Assembly (NCBI GenBank): GCA_001599715.1 | Contig: BCHU01000008.1 | Coordinates: 744,001 to 808,000 of the forward strand | DNA length: 64,000 nucleotides | From: Phaeotremella fagi | Taxonomy: Eukaryota > Basidiomycota > Tremellomycetes > Tremellales > Phaeotremellaceae | Direction: 5' to 3' | Part shown: piece after piece, positions 14,143 to 27,416 of the stretch | Position numbering within the stretch: position 1 is the first letter of the stretch | Layout of the letters: the number at the start of each line of letters is the position of its first letter | Notes under the pieces: model-generated | Seen by the model: the letters and a program-made list of their open reading frames with translations, nothing else | The model's database searches: none | Told to the model about the DNA's origin: nothing | Position numbers and translations under genes: made by a program

Positions 14143-17100
14143 TTATTCATCCTCGTAATTGCCTAATATCTCAGCTAAAGAACATAACTATTAGCTTGGC
14201 CTCCCAGAAAGGTAAATAAAACCCACCATCATCGTCAATAGGAACATGTCTATAAGGTTCTCTTCTAGCGAACAAACCGTCCAAAAACGGTATCTTCATC
14301 GTTACCCACGCCCAAGATTCTTGGGTGATCGCAATGACGAAATAAGGGACAGAGGCTAGGATCGATAAGAAACCTGAAGTTTGATCACCACCAAAGGCTC
14401 GGTGATCACCAAGTCGTATCGAACTGTATCAAGTCAATCGTCAGTTACCAATTTCAATACAAAGTGAAAAGGAGTGGGACGTACCCAGCACGACCACCTT
14501 TGGTGTACCACCACCAACCTGCCAATCCGGCAATCGCAAAAGGTAGAATCGCAATACTACCCCAAACAATACCACTTACGCCACCCGCTATCAAACCTGG
14601 ACAATCGTGTCGAGGCCCTCGATCAGGTCTGTCACCACCTTGACAAGATGAATAAGGGATTTTACGATATTCCGTTCGCTCGTACCAGAATTCATCGGAG
14701 AACGATCGACATTGTTCATCCTCGGTGTTGGAGGATAATGCAACGGCACCATCGATGAGTACACACACGCCGTGGGAGTTTCGATAATAGTTGAATTCAC
14801 TGTCGAACGTTAGAGATTGAGCAACTGTTTATGATAAATTGACTGCTTACCATTCGAAATCTGATGATGTACATGTACAATTCTTGACGACTGATTTAGG
14901 TTGATCAACAGCTTGACCAACATAACAATTTCGATCACGGATTCGACGATGATAAAGTGTCTACATCGTTAGAATGACCATGACTTCACCTACCTGTCGA
15001 CCGAAAAGACAAGTCTCATCCCGTCCCTCACTAGGACTCCAAAGTTCGAAATCGTCATGATTAGGATCTTCAATCTTGAGAACACCTACGGGGTTGTCAG
15101 TTAAGCTAACCTTGAAAAACAAGTGTCTGAGACTTACATTTCAATTGCGTAATAGTTGAGAAATCCAAATGGATCAAAACGCTTTGTTCAGAATTAGAAG
15201 GTCTAACACCGACCAACATGAATCGTCTACTCGTGTCCATAGGAACAGTCTGAATAGATCTGATCCTCAACTTCTCGTTGAATGAATACTCATTCCAACT
15301 CAAACCTTCATCAGTAGAATAAATAATATGATCCGTTGGTTCCTCGTCATTCGCCAAAACTAGGATCGAACCTGAATCGCCGAATTCCCACATATGAGCG
15401 TCTTTGTGAACCTCTTCCCATGTGAAGCCTCCATCTCTTGTTAAGAAGATATCGGATTCGGTATAGGGTGCAAGTGATTCTCCGACATTACCGACAGCTA
15501 GCATTAACTGTAAAGTCAGTAGGATTCGTTTTTCTATACTCACTCCTATAGCTGAAGGACTTGAATATGTAGCTTTGGGATCACGTCTTTCGGTATAACC
15601 GTGAATCTGGAGCGCGCAGGACTGAAAATCAGCTGCAGTCGAGACTATGACCTACAGTAGATGAACATGAATAAGTCTGACCCAAGGAATCGACAGCAGG
15701 AGGTACGAGTGGTCTCCAAGTTCCACCTAGCATCGGATTAATTGAAGAACCAGTTATAACGACCAAAGACATACCATCATTATGAGTGATTCTACTTTGT
15801 AATTTCTTTTTACCAGAGATATCCGCCTCGGAAGGATTAGACTAATCTACATCAGAAAACCGAAAAGAAAAGCGCGAAACGACATACCACAACGTTGATA
15901 ACGGCAATACCATCAAGACCAAGCATCTAGCCATCAGTACAGTCTCAGCATCGGTAACTTACCTTTTCGAAATCAACGTATCCAGCTGAATTTCGATTAA
16001 CGTACTCGATGGACAGACCGTAATAAGTTCCATTAGAATTCGATCTGATGACAATGAGCTCTTGGATCATTTATCAGAGAAAGTGATCACATACTTGAAA
16101 ATACTTCCCCATTCTTTGTTGCTCGCTGAATTCATGGTTACATGAAGGAAGACTGAATCTGTACTACTTTCCAAAATACTAAACATGGTGTCAGTGTGTC
16201 CTACGATATTTCGCTTGAGTTCAAAAACTAACGTATAAGCCTATGACACGGGTTAGCGTTTTATTCAAATCCACCAAAAAAAGACATACCCTATTATCAA
16301 TCCTCATCGACGGTGGGAATTGACCCTCAGCGAAGTTATATCCATCAAGAGAAATTTGTAAAGTCAAAGTCCCAGGAATTTCATTCAACTACTCCCATCA
16401 GCTCTTAAATTAAAGCTAAAAAAAAAGACCTACCTGAGCAACCAACAAATATTCCGAGAAAGTAGCAAACCCAACAACACTATCGAAAAGGTTTTTTCTG
16501 ATAGAATAGTAATTCCCACCAGCGATCAATTCTATAGGATTGTAATTCCCAGAAGTCTGACTTCCTTTTTTATCCCGATAACTCTCGCAGATGATTTCTC
16601 TTTCGTCAATTTTTAGACGAGTGTCACGAGCCCATGCACAGGTTCTCACGTATTCTTCGATTTTCTTCCATCGTCTACCGTGTTCGGTTGAATAGTAGGC
16701 GATAGCTCTGCATGAAGTTGAGAGAGCTGACGAACAATCTACTGATCCTGTCCAGATAATCCAATCTGGTCTTGTGGGATGGAAATCTAGGATTGGGATT
16801 CCGAGATTATTGGCATCTTCAGGTGCGGTATATGTGTTCCACGATCTACCTGTGTCGGTGGTGTAGTAGACAGTTCGACTGTTGGTTATAAGATATGCAC
16901 GTTCAGGCGCGTACGAGTGCATGGTGACAGCAAGAATGATTTCGGTTTCGAATAACTGTTTGAACGAGAATCCTTCGTTACTCGATTGCCAGACTGTACC
17001 ATCAGCTAATTGAAGTAAGATAGTTTGTGACATTGGGAAATAACTCGTTTGAGTGATGACACTGTCGAATTCATGAACCACATGAGAGGGTTTACCGTTC

Positions 17101-19666
17101 TCAGGACGAGCTGAACGTCAGTTCAGTTCAACAACGATACCCACCAGAAGAACATTCTTTCATCATTGGATCATCTTTACTAGTTCCTTCACCTTTATCA
17201 CAAGTGTTACCTGGAATTTTTCGATAACCTGAAGAACCGATATAACGATCATCAGGTTTCTGACATGTTCCAGCTGGTACAGTTTCAGGACCAGTTGCAA
17301 CGCATTCGCCATCTTGTCTGACGTAGTTGAAATCACTAAATGTCAGCTGAATCCAAGAATCCTTTGCGTACCATTCGTAATCCTCATCAGTACATGGACA
17401 ATTCTCTTCATGTCCTACTGGATCTTCGAATTTATGTCCAACGTAACATTCAGCATCAAGTTTACGACGTTGATACCATTGCTGAATGTTAGCTTGACGG
17501 TTGCCTCTCAACTCACTTTATGACCCATGAGACATTCTTTACCCTCAGCACTTCTGGCATACCATTTTTCGAAATCGTTCGCTGTACATTGTCGATGACT
17601 GAGTGGAGCAAAGTCCAAGAAGATCATAGCATGACGTCCACCTTTACCTGAATCTTTTCTTGAGGCGGTACCGAGAAGTAGGAACCTGGATTTGTCAGCT
17701 CAATCTCTGCATAGAGCTCACTTTTGTGATGTAGAATCCGGAATAGTTGTCAAAAGAAGGGAACGAACAGTCATTCCCAGATCAAGTTGTTTCCTGTACA
17801 TCAGTAACGAACCCTTGGGACGCCTACCAAGTTGAACCACCGTCATAAGAGTAATGAACATGGTCCGTCGCCTCTTCATCATCGGCTATAACCAGGATAC
17901 TTCCTTGGTCCCCAAATTCATACTTGTGCGCACCTTCTTGAATGACTTTCCAAGTAAGACCAGCGTCGGTGGACAAAAAGGTGTCGCAGTCCTCTGCGAT
18001 GTCAGTGGAATGAACAAAATCTTTTACTCACCGTATGGAAGTAAATAACCCCCAACGGATCCTACAGCCATGACGAAACCTGGTGCAGTCGATGAAAATA
18101 CTCGGCCGTAATTATGAGGAGTCGATACAGAGTGAACATGAAGTGAACATGTAGACTAGGGAGGTTAACAAAATCCCACTGCAGATAACATACCAAATCT
18201 CTAACGTCGCAAGTCCAGCTATCACCGTTGATATCAGCCTTTGGAGGTTTGAGAGGTTTCCAACTCGAACCATCGTCGTAGGTAATGACAGTTTTGATTT
18301 TCTTGCTTTCACCCCAACCAACGACTTCTTCACGATTAGAAACGAAATTTGCAATCCCGACACCCTTCACTGTTAGTCTCTGCGTCAGACTTGTGAACCT
18401 ACTTCAAGACCGACCAACTGCTCAAAATCAACAATCCCATTGTCGTTTCTGTTGGTGTCGGCCAGAGCTTCTACAAAGTATGTTCCCTCGGATGATGACA
18501 CGAAAAGAGTTCCAATATTAGCCGATGGATTGGTTAGGATGTCAACTGCGATCGAATGGGTGGTAGATTCAACGATGGTATAGGCACTTGAAGATATCAG
18601 TAAAGTCACTTTGCTTTGACTCACTTTTCAACCAAATTCGGCATTGCTGAATGTGGGAATTTGGTTTGATGCCAATCTGTACCATCGGTCGAGACATACA
18701 GATGCCTAGAGATTAGCTTCTCATTCATCCCCGGTCACCTACATTGGATCCCCACCAGCAGCTCGTCTTGAACCATCACCATCAACGACTTTCAAAGCAG
18801 CCACCATGAATTTACTAACGACACCTAAACCAACGACTCCTCTAGCTTTCTTGCCGATCCCCAAATCAACGAATTGACTGGTAACGAACCAATCTTCCGA
18901 GGAATAAAGTCTGGATTCTTTATACGAATGGCCACCGTTGTCAGGTTTCATTTTTGGATCGAAGGCGACACAGAAAATCATTTCTTCTGGTGCGTCTGAA
19001 TCTTTGAAATCTTCTGTTGATCTTGCGAAAAGACATTGGGAAGTTTGACCGAGGAGTAAGGTGGGTACACCACTTCGGAAAGCGTCTTTGGTGTAATAGG
19101 TTTCGTCCCAACATGTCCTACCTGATCCCCATCTACCTGATCCGGTATCTTCACAGACTACACCTTGGAACAGTATCCATCCGTGTTGAGTTGCATGGAA
19201 AGATAGTGCTGGACCAGATAACGATGCTTCGATTGGTGTTTCGAAAGATTGCCAGGTGGAACCTCGGTTATAGGTTACCCAATGAGTTTTGTATCTTCCT
19301 ATTATGAACGCCATCTCGTTGTTATGAGGATGATCTACTAATCTAACCACATCATCGTCAACTCCAACGATTGGTGCCCAGGTTTTACCCTCGTCTTCAG
19401 ATCTTAACACTGATAGTTTGACTGGATCATGAAGTAGGATTACCTGGTGGAACGAATGAGTTGTTGAAGTGAAATTCTAAATGAGAAACACTTACGGGTG
19501 TATCATCGAAATAGAATAGTTTAGCAGGTAGATTTTCCAATCTCGTTATTGTCACTTCTGGATCATCTGCTAGAACAGGTGATAAGCATATACCCAAGAT
19601 GAAAGATAGAATGAAGATAAGATTGGGTAGCAATCGAGATCGACCGTTTTGGATTGATCGACTCAT
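14143..19666 (-). CDS. VPS10: Vacuolar protein sorting receptor Vps10 (two sortilin domains)
   Basis: This is a type I membrane receptor that carries vacuolar hydrolases from the late Golgi to endosomes. The start [20 protein letters not shown] runs into a hydrophobic signal peptide ending 'SPVLADD'. Two ten-bladed VPS10 propellers follow, each with several Asp-box repeats, e.g. 'SEDEGKTW', 'NRGSTW' in the first and 'TDTGRSW', 'TRDGGFTW', 'STDEGLSW' in the second. Cys-rich 10CC modules follow each propeller, seen around 17130-17510 ('CSSGGYRC', 'CDKGEG') and near 14590-14750 ('[20 protein letters not shown]'). The C-terminus has one TM, '[20 protein letters not shown]', and a cytosolic tail with an acidic end '[10 protein letters not shown]'. 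The gene is cut by many short introns; I did not resolve each one. The full length fits the ~1500-residue family size. Confidence 0.9.
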
Positions 19667-20161
19667 GGTGAGAGTGATTCAGTGGGGTGTAGACCTCCCT
19701 TGAGTCGAGAGAACTTTAGGATTCAGAGAACCGACCTTCCACTGCGGAGGTGGTGAAAGGAAGAATAACAAGTGAGTGACGATGCGTTAATGGAAAAGGA
19801 CTGGATGGCTGAAATTCTTGAAGATTTCCACAGTTCTCCACCGGTGTTTCGTTGGAGATCCGATTTATTTGCTCTTTTCTAGAGCTGTGTTGAGGTATCT
19901 ATGGTATACTTGTATGACTATGTATGGTTAGGAAATTGGAATAAATGATTGGAACTCCAGCAAGGTAGTTATTACGCGCAGTTGCATTCAATGGGGCCCA
20001 TATTATGTCAGGCTCATGGTTTATTTGCCACGTGGAAGAAGTGGAGGTAAGTCAACTTGGAGAACAATAGCAACTTTTGATTAATTCATTTTATCAGCTA
20101 AGTCTAATATCCATTCTTAAATCTCATCATCAATCCAACTCCTCTCCTATAGACAACAAGA
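19667..20161. promoter_or_regulatory. Divergent promoter, VPS10 / prenyltransferase alpha subunit
   Basis: 495 bases between two start codons. It contains CACGTG at 20029-20034 inside GCCACGTGGAAG, the same 12 bases found in the NBP35/E2 promoter at 38939. No gene seen. Confidence 0.5.
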
Positions 20162-21473
20162 ATGGTGCGTCCCAATCATCAACTGAACTAACCCACCCAG
20201 GCAGCAGCAGTCTCAACCTACATCCCCCTATCCCAACGAAGTGTCTGGAACGACCTCACACCAATTCCACAAGATGACGGTCCGAATCCTTTAGTCCCCA
20301 TAATGTATTCTGAGGAATGTGAGTGGATCCCAACCAAAAATTCTACAACTAATCAACCAAACCCAGATCGAGATGCAATGGATCATTTCCGTGCTCTATC
20401 AGCTAACAACGAATTCTCTGAACGAGGGTTAGAACTTACAGAGACTATTATCAGAATGAATCCAGCTCATTATACCATTTGGTAGGTTATCTTGACTTGG
20501 TCTTGGTAGGAAATGGATTGTGGTGTTGATCAAATTGGATTAGGCAATTCCGTATGGCTACTTTGTTAGCTCTCAAGAAGGATTTGAACGTTGAATTGGA
20601 ATTGATGAATGAATTCGCTAGGGAGAATTTGAAGAGTTATCAAGTTTGGTAAGCGGTACTTTCATTACTCCAGACTCCATCCTAACTTGAAGATGCTATA
20701 GGCACCACCGTCTTCTCCTTCTCACCCACATATCACCTGGATCACCTCAAAAAGAAATTCAATTCATCCACGACGCTTTACTCCCAGATCCCAAGAATTA
20801 CCATACATGGGCCTATCTCCATTGGTTGTATTCCCATTTCTCGTCTTCCGCACTTGATAGAATCAGGTTTGGCGATTGGGAAGAGGAACAGAGATGGTGT
20901 GATGAAATGCTTAGGGTTGATGGTAGGAATAACAGTGCTTGGGGTTGGCGTTGGTTTTTGAAATTCGGTCGACCGGGTTCTGATGGTTCAGAGAACGATG
21001 GGAAGGATGAGATTGAGTGGGTTTCATGTCTTTAGTGCAGTTGAATATATTGCTGACGGTCACAGATACACTTTGAAAGCTATTCATAAGATCCCACATA
21101 ACGCTTCTGCATGGAACTATTTAAGAGGGTACGTAAAGTACTATCACCATTTAGCTAACCAAAAAACAGTATCCTCAAACACCTCAATCAACCCTTAACT
21201 CCAATCGTCCCAACAATCATCCCCTACACATCCCCACTAGACAAAAGTTATCCCCAAGAAACCTCTACCTCCGATTATCCACAATCTCAAAATCCACTTC
21301 CGGGGGATACACCTTTACCCATTCCACTAGCGTTAGAATTCTTGGGGGACGCGTTGGATGAACAAGGGAAGAAGGAAGAGGCTGGTGAGGTTTTCATGAA
21401 ATTGGGTGATGAGTTTGATAAGATTCGTGCTGGGTATTGGGAATTTAGACGTCGTCAAGTGTTGGGTATTTAG
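20162..21473 (+). CDS. RAM2: Protein farnesyltransferase/geranylgeranyltransferase type I alpha subunit
   Basis: This is the shared alpha subunit that pairs with a beta subunit to prenylate CaaX proteins such as Ras and Rho. The first exon is only the ATG, followed by an intron with donor GTGCGT. The second exon reads AAAVSTYIPLSQRSVWNDLT. PPTA repeats follow: 'LTETIIRMNPAHYTIW' + 'QFRMATLLAL', 'ENLKSYQVW' + 'HHRLLLL', 'DPKNYHTWAYLHWLYSHF', 'VDGRNNSAWGWRWFL' and 'PHNASAWNYLRG'. Each has the conserved Asn/Tyr-x-Trp and arginine pattern of the helical hairpins. The last exon ends 'YWEFRRRQVLGI' and TAG. Length, about 340 residues, fits the family. The symbol follows yeast RAM2. Confidence 0.9.
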
Positions 21474-21845
21474 GGTAGGAGCTTATTGTTGTATAGATTT
21501 TGCCACGTTATATGTAAAATGGAGGGATGAATTAAGGTTGACTTGACCGCGCTTTGTTCGCGGTGCACGTCCTTTAAGCTACGTTGAATTGAATTGAGTG
21601 GTGGTGAGAGTTGCTGTCGTCTTAACTTGACTCTTATATCTATCTATATCTTGGTAACATCATCTTATCAACAATTATTCACAGCCATCTATCCTTTACA
21701 TCTCTCTGCGCAGTAAAGAAACATCTCCAAACAAAGGTCTAGCTGCCTGTCAAGACTTGCAACGGACAACCAACTGAATAGACTTTATCATCAATCAAAT
21801 CAATCACCTCATATCCTCCAACCAAACCCCTAACCATCATTCAAA
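21474..21845. other. Intergenic between prenyltransferase and septin genes
   Basis: 372 bases. Apart from the small inverted repeat listed separately, the second half is pyrimidine-rich (CATC/CCTCATATCC runs) up to the septin ATG, as in a fungal core promoter and leader. Confidence 0.4.
21546..21564. repeat. GC-rich perfect inverted repeat downstream of the prenyltransferase gene
   Basis: ACCGCG at 21546-21551 and CGCGGT at 21559-21564 flank a seven-base loop. It sits 73 bases past the stop codon and could form a 3'-UTR hairpin. Confidence 0.4.
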
Positions 21846-23418
21846 ATGGCATCAAGAGCTTCCAGAGGACGTAAACAAGCTAAAAAGGGTGTCCAACTAA
21901 CCCTAATGGTAGTTGGTAAGTCCCGTCCCCAACCCCTCATCACCATCACCAATCCTCTTAACGCACAGACCCAACTGACTTCACAACGAACCATAGGGGC
22001 CTCAGGATCAGGTCGAACAACGTTCGTCAACACCCTCACCGAACAACCTCTACTCCCCCACAGTTCCCATCAATTATTGAACGACCCTTCCAACCCCCAT
22101 TCGGAACTTAACCCCCAACTAGTCGCTCAAGCTGCTGCTGACGCTCATCTCGAACAGGGGATCAAGATCACTCCTGTTAATGTTGAACTTGAGGAGGACG
22201 GGGTTAGGATCGCTTTGACTATTGTTGATACACCTGGTTTTGGGGATGGTATCGATAACGAATTTTGGTAGGTCTTTGATTTGGTTCTAGTTTCTGGGTT
22301 TTTTAGTTCTCACACACACATGTAGTTTCCAAGAGATCGCTTCGTATCTCGAAAGACAATATGACGATATCCTAGCTGAGGAATCTCGTATCAAACGTAA
22401 TCCCCGTTTCAGAGATAACAGAGTTCACGCTTTGCTTTATTTCATCCCTCCTACCGGTCATGCGTGAGTTGGCGTTTCCCTAACGATGGACGACAACTGA
22501 CACCAACCACAGTCTCCGTGAAATGGATATCGAACTTATGAGACGTCTCTCACCTCGAGTCAACGTCATTCCCGTAGTCGGTAAAGCGGATTCCCTAACT
22601 CCAACCGAATTACGAGCTTTCAAAAAGAGGGTAAGTGAAGCCCTACTTTGTCTTGAAGACTAAAAGAAAGCTGACATTACATAGATTATGGAAGACATCG
22701 AATACTACGGTATCCCAGTTTACAATTTCCCATACGACGTCGAAGAAGATGACGAGGAGACTATCACTGATAATTCAGAGTTGAGAGCTCTTTTGCCGTT
22801 TGCTATTGTCGGTTCAGAAGAGGAGATTATGATCAATGGAAGCCCTGTTAGAGGTCGTCGTTATCCTTGGGGTGTTGTTGAGGTTGATAACCCCAAACAC
22901 TCTGATTTCTCTAGATTAAGAAGTGCACTTCTTATGTGGGTTGTCACTGGTACACGATATTGTTTTGAAGTACTGACGAGCTAATTTAGGAGTCATCTCA
23001 CTGATTTGAAGGAAATCACTCATGATTTCTTATACGAGAACTACCGTACCGAAAAACTTTCACGTTCAGTTGGAGGTCATCAAGAGTAAGTCACAAATAA
23101 CACTATCCACATTCAAAATAGAACTGACTAACACTGTCACTTTTTAGCCACGACGCCTCAATCCTCCCAGAGGACATGGCGAACCAATCAGTCAGAATCA
23201 AAGAAGAACAACTTCGACGTGAAGAAGAAAAACTTCGTGAAATCGAATTCAAAGTTCAAAGAGAGATTCAAGTCAAGAGACAAGAATTATCTGCTAAAGA
23301 GGATAGCTTGAAAGTTCTCGAAGCTAGATTAGGTGAGTAGGACCCTCGGGTCATTTCGTTGCATTGGTGTTGATATTGATTTTCGAAACTAGCCGCTCAA
23401 AACGCTCAACACGAATAA
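21846..23418 (+). CDS. CDC11: Septin, Cdc11/AspA group
   Basis: This is a GTP-binding cytoskeletal protein of the septin ring at the bud neck. The N-terminus is very short (MASRASRGRKQAKKGVQLTL). The G1 loop spliced across intron 1 is 'GASGSGRTTFVNTL', where Arg replaces the usual P-loop Lys. This is a known feature of Cdc11-group septins. 'ALTIVDTPGFGDGIDNEF' is the G3/DTPG region, 'VIPVVGKADSLTPTELRAF' is G4, and 'YPWGVVEVDNPKHSDFSRLR' is the septin unique element. The C-terminus is a short coiled coil from 'SVRIKEEQLRREEEKLREIE' to 'EDSLKVLEAR', and the last exon encodes 'AAQNAQHE'. Lengths and motif order match the group. The other septins are not in the window. Confidence 0.9.
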
Positions 23419-24076
23419 GTTAATAGAGGATTTTCTGATTCTGCTTATCCTTCCGATCCCGAGTAAATCGTACCGCGTACAGTTTCCCGAGTTTTTATTA
23501 TTTTCCATTTTCTTATTCTTGTTAAAATTTTTACGACCAATTGATGTCTTTTCTTCATTTTTCTCCGAGTCCGGGTCTGTTAGGAATGCATGGGAAGTGG
23601 ATGGAAGGAATACAGTATTTGTACTTTTCATTTCCCACCCTCAACGACTAGTTATACCCCCGTTTTATCTATCTATCTATTATTCTTTGTGTGGATTGAA
23701 ATGACTTATGAATTCTGTGGCTGTTAAGAAACGTTTCTTCGATTTGATTCCATGAAGGTATGCACCACTAGATACGTAGTTCAAAAGCAAACCTGCCTGC
23801 CTGCCCGCCGACTGTGGATTAAAGTTACGTTGAACAAAACGTTCCAACAACGTAACTAAGGGCGCAGACAGGTTCGGAATGGTTTAAGGCACGGTTATAA
23901 AAAGATAAACTATGACGACGATGTGATGTGATATGCGATGTACTCCGTATGCAATACATGATGTAACAATGATGACCGAGTGTAGCAGAAGGAAGGGAGG
24001 GGAGATATAAAGTGTGGGAAGATTCTACTCTTACTTTCCTCTTCCCTCTCTTAATTCTATTCTTCAACAAAACACA
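23419..24076. promoter_or_regulatory. Phosphoketolase promoter region
   Basis: 658 bases between the septin stop and the phosphoketolase start. It contains a perfect 9-base inverted repeat (see separate entry) and TATAAA at 24006-24011, about 65 bases before the ATG, followed by a pyrimidine-rich leader. No gene is seen. Confidence 0.55.
23824..23856. repeat. Perfect inverted repeat GTTACGTTG...CAACGTAAC upstream of phosphoketolase
   Basis: The arms are at 23824-23832 and 23848-23856 with 15 bases between them. Inside the spacer GAAC/GTTC are also inverted. The site is about 220 bases before the start codon, where a dimeric activator or repressor could bind. No known regulator was assigned. 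Confidence 0.45.
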
Positions 24077-27000
24077 ATGGCGACAACAGGTCTAGCAGAT
24101 TCAGCAGCGTCCAAATTCGATTCCACCACTCCACCCAAACCATCTTCCCTCCCTTCAGAACTAGTTTCACAACTACTCATCAATCTCGATGATGAAATCA
24201 AATCATTGAAGGCAAACGATAAATTCGATTTAGAGGGGTTGATGGAATTTCAACGGGTTGCTAATTATTTGTATGTCTATGTCCCCTTGACGTCGACTGG
24301 GATTCGTACTGACAGAGATGACAGAGCCGCCGCACAGATCTTCCTTCGAAGTAATGGTTTACTTACTCGACCACTTACTCGTGATGACATCAAACGTAGA
24401 CTTCTTGGACATTGGGTATGTAATTGTCCTCCTCTTCTCTACTTGATTTACTTGATGAGACTGTCAAGCTGATTCAAAACTACAGGGAACTTGTCCAGGA
24501 TTGAACTTCGCTTATGCCCATACCAACAACCTAATCTCCTCCCATGAATCCGAAGACAATTTCCCAACTGTCATATTCATAACAGGCGTAAGTGATTCCA
24601 CGTTAAAACTTTTCCATACTAACACACCCACCCGTAGCCAGGCCACGGTGCACCAGCACTTCTATCAACGTTGTTCATGGAAGGTAGTATCACCCGTTTC
24701 TACCCCCAATATTCAATGTCCAAACAAGGTCTCGAGGATTTCATCAGAGCCTTCTCTTTCCCCGGGGACGGTTTCCCTTCCCATGTCAACGCTGAAACTC
24801 CGGGGGCTATTCATGAAGGTGGTGAATTGGGTTACGCTTTGGCTGTAGCTTATGGAAGGTGAGTTATCTATTTTTCGACGTTAGACTAAACTAACTTACA
24901 CATTTAGTGTTATGGATAAACCTAATCAAATCACTGTGGTTGTCGTTGGTGATGGTGAAAGTGAAACTGGTCCTACTGCTACTGCATGGCATGCTCACAA
25001 GGTTGGTTTTTTCATGTATATGAAGAATCAAGTAACTGATTAAATTACTAGTACATCGACCCAGCTGAATCTGGAGCTGTCATCCCTATCCTTCACGTTA
25101 ACGGTTTCAAAATCGGTGAAAGAACTATTCCAGGAACAATGGATGATTTAGAGGTAAGTTCCATTCAACGCCCCAGCTCACCCGACATAGCTTGCCTGCT
25201 TGTACACCGGTTATGGGTATCAAGTCCGAATCGTTGAATACGGTTTAGGCTACGAGAAAGCTTCAGATGAGGAAAAGAACGTCGCTGTTAACTACGACAT
25301 GGCCGTCTCTATGGAATGGGCTTTAGGGGAGATTAGAAAAATCCAAGGTGCTGCTCGTAGTGGTAAACCGATCGTTAAACCCAGATGGCCTATGATCGTC
25401 ATGCGTACACCCAAAGGTTGGACTGGACCTAAAACACTCCATGGTGGACCAATCGAAAATTCATGGCGTGCTCATCAAGGTGGGTTCTGAGTGACGGTTT
25501 GATTTTACAACACTAACACGACATGATTAGTCCCATTACCAGCTGCTGAATCTGCCAAAGACGAATTCGAAGCTTTGATCCAATGGCTTGAATCTTATCA
25601 TCCAAAAGAACTTTTCAACACTGACGTTGATTCTTCTCGATCCACTGCTCATGTTCCTGGGAAGAACGCTGAGGGTATCATCGACGCTAAGGCTTTACGT
25701 ATCATTCCTAAAGATCCTGAACGTCGAATGGGGATGGTCAAGGTTGGTCCAAGTTTTGTTTCGAGTTGTGACTTGGATACTGATCCTCGACTACAATAGG
25801 AAACTTATAACGCTTTCAAACCACTTGACTTACCTCCATGGAAGGATTTCGGTCATGGTCCCGATGAGACTATCTCAAACATGAAAGCGTAAGTCGATAC
25901 ACTTTCGTGTTGATACTGACAATACAAAGCATCGGTTCATATCTAGCTAAAGTCGTTGAACTCAACCCAGACTCTTTCAGAATCTTCTCACCCGATGAAT
26001 TGAGTAGTAACAAACTTGACGAATGTATGAAAGTTACCCATCGTAATTTCCAATGGGATCCTGAGGTGAGTTTCATCTATTTTTTTGGGGTGATACTGTA
26101 ACTTACGAGTGACAGACGGCTAATAACGGTGGTCGAGTTATTGAGATGCTCTCTGAACATACTTTACAAGGTTGGATGCAAGGTTATACCTTGACCGGTC
26201 GACACGCTATTTTCCCATCTTATGAGAGGTGAGCAGAGTGATTCTGTACCGGACTGACTTTTAGTTTCCTTGGTATCGTCCAAACTATGATTGAACAATA
26301 TACAAAATTCTTGAAGATGGCTATTGAAACTAAATGGAGAGGTGATGTTGCTGGTCTTACTTACATTGAGACAAGGTTAGTATCGAGGTGTTTCGATATG
26401 ACCGTTAGCTAATGTAACGTAGTACCCTTTGGAGACAAGAGCACAATGGTTATTCTCATCAAAACCCTGGAGTGAGTTCCGTCTACTAAGCAAGTTTTCC
26501 CATACTTACCTGCGTAGCTTATTGGATCATTCATCGCTCTTCCTCGTCATCTTGCTAGAATCTATTTCCCAGCGGATGCTAACACCAGTGTCAGCACGGT
26601 TGACCATTGTCTCCGAGCAAAGAACAGTGAGTGAACCTAAAGAGCTAAACTTACAAAAATCAGATATCAGTTTGATTGTCGGTTCCAAGAACCCTTCTCA
26701 TTCATTCCTTTCCGTTGAGGAGGTAAGTCAACATCAAAAGAGACTGTACTGACTCCAGGCCGATCGTCATTGTATAGCCGGTATCTCAGTCTGGTCAAGG
26801 TACTCAACCGACGAAGGGTTGAAACCCGATGTAGTCCTTGTTGGATGCGGTGTCGAAGTCACATTCGAAGTTGTCGCTGCGTCTGCCATCCTTAGAAATC
26901 AAGGTATCAGAGTCCGTGTCGTTAACGTCAACGACATGTTGGTTCTTGGCGGTGATGGAACCCATCCACATGCACTCAGTGAAGACGAGTTCGAAAGTAT

Positions 27001-27416
27001 CTTCACGGCTGATGCGCCTGTTATTGTCAATTTCCATGGATTCCCTAAAGACATCAGTGGATTGTTGTTCAGTCGTAAATCACACGTTGGTCGTTCTAGG
27101 GTAAGTCGCCTAACAATCTCCATATCAGAGTAAACAAACTAATGAATTGGATAATCAGTTCGACGTCTTAGGTTACATCGAAGAAGGAACCACTACAACC
27201 CCATGGTCAATGTTACGACTGAACAAAGTTTCAAGATTCCATCTAGCTGATTTGGCGGTTCAAAGAATTTCAAAAGCTCAACCGAACCATCCGATCACTG
27301 TTAAGGCTCATGAATTCAGCAGTTATTGGCAACATCAACTTCGGGGTCATGAGAAATATATCGCGGAGACTGGTGAAGATCCGGCTTGGTGTGATGAGGT
27401 TGAAGAAGTTAAGTAG
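24077..27416 (+). CDS. Phosphoketolase (D-xylulose 5-phosphate / D-fructose 6-phosphate phosphoketolase)
   Basis: This thiamine-diphosphate enzyme splits xylulose 5-phosphate (or fructose 6-phosphate) with phosphate to acetyl phosphate plus glyceraldehyde 3-phosphate (or erythrose 4-phosphate). Start [20 protein letters not shown]. The exons give 'HW' + '[14 protein letters not shown]' and '[17 protein letters not shown]'. Phosphoketolase signature 1 follows ('[17 protein letters not shown]'), then the ThDP-binding '[16 protein letters not shown]'. Further on are '[17 protein letters not shown]', '[17 protein letters not shown]', '[12 protein letters not shown]', 'SHQNPGL' and 'VDHCLRAKN'. 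The C-terminal '[18 protein letters not shown]' and '[20 protein letters not shown]' are also typical. The full length of roughly 830 residues in a dozen or more exons fits the family. Fungal phosphoketolases are patchily distributed and thought to derive from bacteria (established view), but this copy is fully intron-adapted. Confidence 0.93.
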
